From assembly GCA_025349905.2 (NCBI GenBank), contig MU624997.1:1-14459 (forward strand): 14,459 bases of DNA. Reading direction: 5' to 3'. The notes beneath the pieces were generated by a model. It did not search any database. It was not told the origin of the DNA and worked only from the letters and a program-made list of their open reading frames with translations. This stretch comes from Blastocladiella britannica. Its lineage: Eukaryota; Blastocladiomycota; Blastocladiomycetes; Blastocladiales; Blastocladiaceae. The number at the start of each line of letters is the position of its first letter. Position 1 is the first letter of the stretch. A program made the translations under genes and the position numbers. Of the stretch, positions 8,699 to 14,459 are shown piece by piece.

Positions 8699-9474
8699 TT
8701 TGCTTGCGGCATTCTTTGATTTGTCGTTGAAGTGGTTTAGTTGAGGTTGCAGCACGTTGCATGCGATTGCGTTATTCACGGATTGAATTGCAACATTTGT
8801 CTCTCCTTTTTCGTTTGTTGCAACGTGGAAACGAATATGAGCCTGATACTGGCCTCAGTTGTCCTCGTACCTTGGAGAAATGGAAATGGAGAGAAGATGT
8901 TTGCCGCTCATCCGTCCCTTACTGGCACGGATGGAAATAGAAAAATGCACGAGGATCAAGATTATCTGCCGTTCCAGCGTTATCTCGCAGCCCAAATATC
9001 CAAAAATAGGACAACAAAGGATTTGAAGAGTCATGGCGAAATTGAAGGCGTGAATTCCACAAAATATTCCGTAATGGCCATTGTATCCATCTTCAAATAC
9101 ATGTCGCTCGCCCACTGCTGCCGCACACTCTCTTTCGACCCGGTTTCTTCATCCACCACCAGCGCCAGAGTCCGCCTATTTTCCCAAAAAAAAAAAAATT
9201 TAAAGTTCATTTTGAGTTGCATTCCGCTTCCAAAAACGACAACAATCCATTCCCATTACCACCACTCTACTCCCACCTATTCAAGTGCCCCTTCGATGCC
9301 CAGCACTCCCACAACAAACGACACCACCACCGCCGCTTCGTTGACTACATTCGCCCCTGCACCGACGTCATATTCGTCGCATTCCAAACCATCTCCAACT
9401 CCAAATCCTCAACCTCACGATCCGATCTTTGAATCGTCACCGTCTTCCCCTCAATCCCAATCACATTAAGATCA
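8699..9474. other. 776-bp interval without a supported gene; long leader of the orphan gene
   Basis: This is the longest gene-poor stretch and visibly less GC-rich than the genes. The left half (8699-9180) holds only frames with no recognised motif and no good ATG. It contains a 7-bp inverted repeat, CATCCGT (8909-8915) and ACGGATG (8927-8933), with an 11-nt loop. An A13 run lies near 9186-9198. From ~9230 to 9474 the plus strand is A/C/T-rich and G-poor, like an unstructured 5' untranslated leader. No tRNA is seen. Confidence 0.4.
9296..9469 (+). other. Possible upstream ORF (57 codons) before the orphan gene
   Basis: ATG at 9296 opens a Ser/Thr/Pro-rich frame ending with TAA at 9467-9469, only 5 nt before the orphan gene's ATG at 9475 and in another frame. 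Placement suggests a uORF that could lower main-frame translation by reinitiation. It could also be a mis-assigned N-terminal exon, since composition resembles the start of the main protein. There is no homology evidence. Confidence 0.3.
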
Positions 9475-11656
9475 ATGATTGCCAACCACCCGTTCTACGC
9501 GTACCCATCAACTCCGCGGTCGGCTGCTGCTGCGCCGCCGCTCTCGATCTTCACGACGGGACTGCCACCAAGCACTGCCTCCGCCAGTAATGCCTCGCCC
9601 ATTGCGCCATCGCCCATGCAACTCAAGCTGTCGGCGCGCGGCACCACCCCACCAGTCTCGATGCTGTCGGCGTCGTTCCAGAACCTGTCCATGTCACCCG
9701 TGAGCACCTCGAGCTCGGCCATGGCCGCGTACGCTGCAAGCGCAGCTGCATCGGCTGCTGCGGTCCGTGACTCATCGACGGCCCCGTGCTCGCCCTCGTC
9801 GGTCTCGTCGCTGTCGCTGGCGCCCATGGCAACGCGGTCATCGCGCGCATCGAGCTTCATGGTTGGATCGCCAACACCAGCAGCGGTGGCGTACGACGAG
9901 CAGCACCGGTCGTCGCTGGTGTCGTCGTCGGAAATGGACGATGCGGCCGAACTGGCTGATCGCCTCGGCGCGTCGCTGGCGCTGGCCCGGCAGTGGATCG
10001 TCGGCACCGCTGTGCACCCGCACACGCGTCGGTTGTTGTCGGCGTACCGGCCCGTGACGGGTATCATGCGCACGGTCGTTGGGACCATGCTACGTAGAGA
10101 CGCGTTCACTGGTACGCGGTTTAGGTCCATTTTTTTGAGATGGATTGGATCTAAGGTGGCTCGATAATAAAAAAACAGAACTCACATCGCTGGTGGCCCT
10201 GAGCACCGCCTTCTCGCCCGCCGACGACGCATGGCAGCGCGCAGTGCGCTCAGTGACGGGCTACTACTCGTCGCTCTTGGTCTCGGCGCCGCCCACGACT
10301 ACGTCGCCGCACGTGCCGGCAGCGTTGGCCGCGTACCCGGCGCTGATGTTGGACCCGCGCGGTCTCGGCGAGATGTCGACGCCCGCGATTGCCGCTTCCT
10401 TGCTTCGCGCGATCGTGAGCGCCAACGGCTCTTCGTCCGCTCCCGATGCAACCACCGCGGCGCGTGCACACGGCCTCGCCCACACGCTGTTGGCCTCCGT
10501 TCGTGGCGGCGTCCGCTCCAGCCATCATGGCGGCGGCAACCGTCACAGCGCATGGATCCCGGCCGGGTCGCTGGATCTCGCCTGGCCCGCTCCCTACGGC
10601 CACCCTAGCCAACAGAACCAACAACAAGAGATGCCCGCAGCAACTGCCGATTCATTGGCGGCGGCCGAGTGCGCTCCTGCGCTCGAGTGCGCATTGGCGC
10701 TGGCCGAGTACGTGCAGCGCGGCTGGGCTCCCGCAGGCACCGCGTCCGCCATTGCCGCAGTGGTGGCGGGTGTCACGGTGCGGCACACGGCTGCCCGCGA
10801 CGCCCGTGCAGCCGCGCGTCGCGACGCCCGCGTGAAAGTCGATGGTGGCGCTTGGGATCCGGCGGCCGCATGGGCCGATGAGGGCATTGCCAGCCCCGTG
10901 GTGCGGGCGGCATCGATCCGCAGTCTCGGTGGGACCGGGTCGGACCTCGATGACGACGCCAACGCCGCGGACGATGATGATAACGAGACCGAGGCGGCGT
11001 TGGCAGCAGTGGTGCGTGCGGCGCAGATCGCACAGTGCTTGGCGGCCGTGTCGCCCGCAGCAGCCGCGGCGGTTGCGCGCGCGGCCATTGACGACTGGGA
11101 GCTCAACTACGGGTTGGCCCCGCACTTTCCGTCGGCGTCGTCGTCGTGGACGTCGCTGGCTTCTGCTGCTGCCGCTTCTTCGGCGCCTTCTGGAACGACA
11201 ACAACAACATTGGCGGCAGCACTTGCCACGCACGCAGCAGCGCTGATGCCGGCAGCAGCGGCGATTGCCGGTCACCGACTCGGCCGTGCCGCTCGTGCTC
11301 GGTCCGCCCGTGCTCGTGCCGTTGCCGCGGCCTCCCTGGCGCGTCGCCAAGCCGTGCGCGGGCCCGATCGTCGCGCCGTCGGCGGATTTGCGGCCGGAAT
11401 GCCCGACGATCCGGTCCGTCAAGAAGTGTCCGTGGTCGCCTGTGCGGTGGCCGCCATGGTGGCTACCGTGTCTGCCGTGGCCGATGAGCAGCGGGCGGCC
11501 GCTTCGTCGGTTGGGTCGTACTCGACGTCCCCGTCCATGATGCAGCAGATGATGCACCACCAGCGGTACCAACAACAGCGTGGCGATCAGGACGACGCCG
11601 ACGACGAGGACGACGACGATGCGGGCCAGGTGTGGGATCCGCTGGCACTCGTCTGA
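9475..11656 (+). CDS. Hypothetical 704-aa alanine/serine-rich protein, 2 exons
   Basis: I do not recognise this protein. Exons 9475-10111 and 10179-11656 join at phase 1 to read FTELTSLVALSTAF; the intron is 67 nt and holds stops in the relevant frame. Residues 1-~155 are low-complexity Ala/Ser/Pro/Thr, probably disordered. Residues ~160-330 are the most protein-like part: acidic-start helix DDAAELADRLGASLALARQW, then HPHTRRLLSAYRPVTGIMRTV and PADDAWQRAVRSVTGYYSSLL. Later parts alternate Ala-rich helices with an acidic patch (DLDDDANAADDDDNE) and a His/Gly stretch. The C-terminus has QQ/HH repeats, an acidic run and ends QVWDPLALV. There is no signal peptide, clear membrane segment or catalytic motif. 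High GC leaves several shadow frames open, but this frame is longest and spliceable. Its ATG lacks the AAA context of the neighbours, so the start is less certain. Confidence 0.65.
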
Positions 11657-11772
11657 ATACTTTTCTTCCATTTCTATAGTAATAATCAGTGTATTTCTTA
11701 AACCTTCAGGGATTTTACTCCCAACACGAAACACTCGGATTGAAACCACACACCATCTGGGCGCCCGTTTTC
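11657..11772 (-). other. Short AT-richer 3' flank of the Fanzor frame with small hairpins
   Basis: The 116 bp between the orphan gene's stop and the Fanzor stop serve as 3' region for both. It contains the perfect palindrome GGGCGCCC (11759-11766) and GGGATTTTACTCCC (11709-11722), able to form a 4-bp stem with a 6-nt loop. In TnpB and Fanzor loci the guide RNA usually comes from the 3' end of, or just beyond, the nuclease frame. This is therefore where a guide scaffold would be sought. No guide RNA can be demonstrated from sequence alone. Confidence 0.3.
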
Positions 11773-12882
11773 TCATCTACGGTATGCCTGGTGTGGAGGG
11801 AGACGCAGCAAGACCCGTCTGGCCTTGGCAGCGATGTTGACGACGCCGAGAGCATCGCGGTTCCACCATTGGCTGTTGCAGTGAACGCTTGGGCAGCGCA
11901 GCAAATGGTGTACCGGACTGCGGTACTCTCGAACGCCGTCACCGGCGGGGTTGTTGGGGTCGGGCGCTGGCAGCGGCCAGGTCGTGATGCGCGTGATCGG
12001 GTGCATCACACGCCCCTTACACGTCGGGCACAGGCGCGACGTCCGGAGCTCGTCGACGAGCACCAGCACGAACTCCAGCGCGAGCGCACGGCGGAGGCCG
12101 ATACTGGGCGTGGACCGACCGGCACGGAGCCCTTGCCGGTACGTCCAGTCGCCAAACGCGAGCGCGATCGGCTTGTCCGTCGCGGCAGGAGCAAACGTGG
12201 TCTTGATGCGTTGCGCAAACTTGGCGATCGACCCCTTGCTCTGTACGAGCGAACGCATGCGGTGGCGACGGTGCGACACGGTCCCATAGAATACCCGGAG
12301 CCGGGGGAGCACCAGTTGCAACTGCAACAAGTAATCGCGGAACGACTCCGCGAAGCAGCTGCGGACCGGCCGACCCTCCGCGCCGAGGCTGGACTGGAGA
12401 GCCTTGACGTCGGCTTCCGTCTGTCCCAGGTGCTCCGCCATTTGCTTGTCCAGCTCTGCCGCATTGCGCTTGTGGCCGGCCTCCTTTGACCGGTCGTTCG
12501 CCTCATACGTGAGCACACCGCTCCTGCACTTGGGCTGCTCTGTGCGGCCCTGTCCGACGTAGTCATCAGCGCGATCACGCTCTGGCGTGCCCGGAGCCCA
12601 CACGTGCAGCACGTTGCCGTTGGCGCCGCCACCACCACTACCGCCGCCGCCGCCGCCATTGCCGCCGTCCACGTCCATACCGTCCAGGTCGTCTTGGTTG
12701 GCGGGCACATCGCGCGGGTTGCGAAGACCAGTGCCGATCGTCACCAGGTTGCACTTGCCCGGATCGACGCGATGTTGTGAAGAGCGAAGTGATGCCGGAT
12801 TAATGTCGGCCCGAGTTGATGCAAATGGACAAGTTTCCCCATAAGGATATCGCGATTCGCCGCCGCACCTCCGCTCGCCCGA
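11773..12882 (-). CDS. Fanzor (eukaryotic TnpB-like RNA-guided nuclease), catalytic C-terminal part, 5'-truncated
   Basis: Fanzors are transposon-associated eukaryotic relatives of TnpB that cut DNA guided by an RNA. This uninterrupted 369-codon frame (open from 12882, stop 11773-11775) carries the whole split RuvC core. RuvC-I is VDPGKCNLVTIGTGL with Asp at 12765-12763. RuvC-II is LVLVDELRTSRLC with Glu at 12051-12049. The zinc finger is CPTC (first Cys at 12030) plus CPSVHC (11895, 11880). RuvC-III is WNRDALGVVNIA with Asp at 11856-11854. Upstream of RuvC-II the GDW and the basic VSHRRHRMRS segment are also Fanzor-like. Missing are the N-terminal WED/REC-like half and any ATG before RuvC-I; the first in-frame ATG is at 12678, after the catalytic Asp. 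A TAA lies at 12885-12883 and DGAT2 begins at 12941. It is probably a truncated insertion, with catalytic residues not yet decayed. A TnpB of bacterial origin is less likely given the fungal context. Confidence 0.82.
   Translation of the reverse strand, partial: SGERRCGGESRYPYGETCPFASTRADINPASLRSSQHRVDPGKCNLVTIGTGLRNPRDVPANQDDLDGMDVDGGNGGGGGGSGGGGANGNVLHVWAPGTPERDRADDYVGQGRTEQPKCRSGVLTYEANDRSKEAGHKRNAAELDKQMAEHLGQTEADVKALQSSLGAEGRPVRSCFAESFRDYLLQLQLVLPRLRVFYGTVSHRRHRMRSLVQSKGSIAKFAQRIKTTFAPAATDKPIALAFGDWTYRQGLRAGRSTPSIGLRRALALEFVLVLVDELRTSRLCPTCKGRVMHPITRITTWPLPAPDPNNPAGDGVREYRSPVHHLLRCPSVHCNSQWWNRDALGVVNIAAKARRVLLRLPPHQAYRR
12623..12669. repeat. GCC/ACC trinucleotide repeat encoding a polyglycine linker in the Fanzor frame
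   Basis: A nearly pure (CCG/CCA)n tract on the plus strand. On the minus strand it encodes Gly-rich sequence with single Ser, Ala and Asn, about 40-60 residues after the RuvC-I Asp. It keeps frame because the unit is three bases. It is likely a slippage expansion in a surface loop. Confidence 0.7.
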
Positions 12883-12940
12883 TTACGACACGCGTCACAG
12901 AGCGCGAGCTCTTTGCATTGACACAAAATCACATAAAAAA
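12883..12940 (+). promoter_or_regulatory. Very short DGAT2 upstream region abutting the Fanzor frame
   Basis: Only 58 bp separate the DGAT2 ATG from the limit of the Fanzor open frame. It starts GC-rich and ends AT-rich with A6 before the ATG. No TATA box is visible. The DGAT2 promoter must therefore lie at least partly inside the Fanzor-derived sequence. Confidence 0.4.
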
Positions 12941-14234
12941 ATGGTCACAACGATTCTCGGCGTCCGGTTCGCGCCGCTGTCACTTCCCATCACGCGCCGG
13001 CTCGAGACGTTCGGCACGCTGGTCTGGGCGTCGTTGATTCCCGGGTCGGTGCTCACGTTCCTGCTGCTCCTGTACTTGCCGCTGACGCGGTACCCGGCGC
13101 TGGCGTACCTGGTGTGGCTCACGCTCATTGACAAGCGGCCAGATCGTGGAGGGGGTCGTATCGTGCAGTCGCTTCGGCACGCGCAGCTGTGGAAGTATAT
13201 GGTCAGAAAACTTTTGCTGCTATTAGTTGACGTGTTTTTTTTTCTCATACGACGCGTTATGCACAGAGCAAGTACTTTCCTGTGGAACTGGTCAAGGAAG
13301 CCGACTTGGACCCGAGCCGGAACTATATCTTTGGTATACGCGTTATACACGATGCAGACGTACCTTAAGACTGACTCATGAAAAATATAGGATACCACCC
13401 GCACGGGATTCTGGGACTGGGCGCGTGGACCAACTTTGTGACCGAGGGTAACGAGTTTTCGCAGCAATTCCCGGGGATTGAGCTGCGGGTGTGCACGCTG
13501 GGCCAGAACTTTATGGTGCCGATCATGCGCGACATTTTGCTGGCGATGGGATTCGCGTCGGTCTCGAAACGGTCCATTGAATCGGTACTGCGTCGTCCCT
13601 CCGGATCAGTGATGATTGTGGTGGGCGGCGCACAAGAGAGCCTTTACGCGCGTCCGGGAACCTTGGACTTGGTCCTGCGCAAGCGGCTCGGGTTTGTCAA
13701 GGCGGCGATTCGGAACCAGTATGTTATCATTTTATTCCATTTTTTGCAGTATATTCACGCAGATCTAATGGTATAGTGCATCGCTGGTGCCCGTGCTCTC
13801 GATTGGCGAGAATGACTTGTACGACGTGGCTACCACTCAACAGGGGTCCATCGCGTACTGGATCCAGCAGACGGTCAAGCGGTGGTTCGGGTTCACGGTA
13901 CCACTGTTCCTTGGTCGCGGCATCTTTAACTACTCGTTTGGCAGTACGTGTTCTTTTTCCTTCTTTCTTTTTATTGAGTAATAACTGATGAAAATGAATT
14001 ATAGTGCTCCCACACCGACGCCGGATTGCGTCCATCGTGTGTCCGCCCGTGCACCCGGAAGATGTGGTAGGAGCTGTGGCGATCGAGGCGGCACGCGAGC
14101 AAGGAGGGGAAGCCATGGAGACGGCGGCGGCAGCAGTGCATGCCGAGTACATCCAGCGGCTATTTGCGGCCTGGGAAAAGTACAAGGACGAGTACGCGCC
14201 GCACCGGGTCAAGGAGATGGAGCTTGTCGAATAG
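12941..14234 (+). CDS. DGA1: Diacylglycerol O-acyltransferase type 2 (DGAT2/Dga1), 5 exons
   Basis: An ER and lipid-droplet membrane enzyme joining acyl-CoA to diacylglycerol to make triacylglycerol. Exons 12941-13201, 13267-13333, 13391-13718, 13777-13943 and 14005-14234 give 350 aa, typical for DGAT2. VRFAPLSLPITRRLET precedes a hydrophobic hairpin at ~23-64, the usual membrane anchor. Then come LWKYMSKYFPVELVKEADL and the catalytic YHPHGILG, rebuilt by splicing (IFG|YHPHG). Next are VVGGAQESLYARPGT, FVKAAIRNHASLVPV, SIGENDLYDV, FLGRGIFNYSFGMLPHRR and the C-terminal helix with EYIQRLFAAWEKYKDEYAP. Intron 1 uses the less usual donor GTCAGA; the better-looking GTATAT 5' of it would lose the conserved LWKY. 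Introns are 65, 57, 58 and 61 nt. The start has an A6 context. Confidence 0.95.
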
Positions 14235-14459
14235 TTGTAACATGCATTGACATGCATCGATTTCATTTCGCCTCCACGGCTGCGCACCGAACAGAGTTCA
14301 GGTGTTGGAATTCTGTGATGGAAGTGATGTGGAACAAAACGTCCGTTTTATCGCCAACGGAATTCTTCAGTCCTTGTTTTTCCTGCACCACTCTCCGATC
14401 CCTGACTCCAATGGCCAAACCAAGCTGTTTTTCTCGTTGCCTTTTCTTGCTGGAATTCC
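14235..14459. other. 3' flank of DGAT2; no gene seen
   Basis: This holds the DGAT2 3' end and whatever lies beyond. Two ATGCAT hexamers (near 14242 and 14252) sit just past the stop, and GGAATTC recurs three times to the window edge. Neither is assignable to a function. No open frame of quality is visible on either strand. Confidence 0.35.

Noticed and set aside
8909..8933. 7-bp inverted repeat CATCCGT/ACGGATG as a terminator or structured RNA
   Set aside because: Short isolated stem without a T-run or conservation evidence; could be chance.
8855..9115. 86-codon minus-strand frame in the gene-poor interval
   Set aside because: No ATG start (GTG only), no recognisable motif and no flanking splice or promoter support.
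11735..11746. GGTTTCAATCCG on the minus strand, resembling a CRISPR repeat start
   Set aside because: Single copy with no spacing or repetition; chance similarity in a eukaryotic locus.
10652..11776. 374-codon minus-strand frame under the orphan gene
   Set aside because: Arg/Gly/His-rich reading typical of the reverse of a GC-rich gene. The plus frame is longer, splices cleanly and has a protein-like core.
12741..12932. Short minus-strand frame overlapping the Fanzor 5' end in another frame
   Set aside because: Begins at GTG, ends beside the RuvC-I codons, and has no recognisable Fanzor N-terminal motif. A frameshift origin is not supported.

Overview
The window reads as nuclear DNA of a fungus, most likely a zoosporic or other early-diverging lineage. 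It is GC-rich by eye and very compact. Nine spliced protein genes carry 23 inferred introns, 57-145 nt long, mostly with GTA-type donors and TAG/CAG/AAG acceptors. Eight of the nine start codons are preceded by AAA. The protein set (Urk1-type uridine kinase, ATP-dependent PEP carboxykinase, mitoribosomal mS41, DGAT2, kynureninase) fits a fungus. The phylum is inference; a chytrid or blastoclad is my best guess.

Layout, left to right: (1) uridine kinase/UPRT-like protein (+, 224-2060); (2) SDHAF4, 35 bp downstream on the same strand (+, 2096-2512); (3) PEP carboxykinase (-, 2579-4403), convergent with SDHAF4; (4) a small SET-domain protein with post-SET cysteines (-, 4749-5430); (5) kynureninase (+, 5761-7218); (6) mitoribosomal mS41 with the IGR motif (-, 7262-7839); (7) glycolipid transfer protein (+, 7884-8698), divergent from mS41 across only 44 bp; (8) a 776-bp gene-free interval with a possible uORF; (9) an unrecognised 704-aa alanine-rich protein (+, 9475-11656); (10) a Fanzor (eukaryotic TnpB-like) nuclease frame (-, 11773-12882); (11) DGAT2 (+, 12941-14234). 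All splice joins were inferred from frame, splice dinucleotides and family homology; no transcript evidence was available.

Most genes are housekeeping: pyrimidine salvage, complex II assembly, gluconeogenesis, NAD/tryptophan metabolism, mitochondrial translation, and sphingolipid and neutral-lipid handling. They do not form a functional cluster. The accessory element is the Fanzor frame between the orphan gene and DGAT2. It keeps the RuvC-I Asp, RuvC-II Glu, four zinc-finger Cys and RuvC-III Asp in one uninterrupted frame. It has no ATG before RuvC-I and no room for the usual N-terminal recognition half, because DGAT2 starts 58 bp beyond its open frame. It therefore looks like a 5'-truncated insertion, or one whose first exon is unseen. 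Its 3' flank is short and AT-richer, with small hairpins where a guide RNA would be sought.
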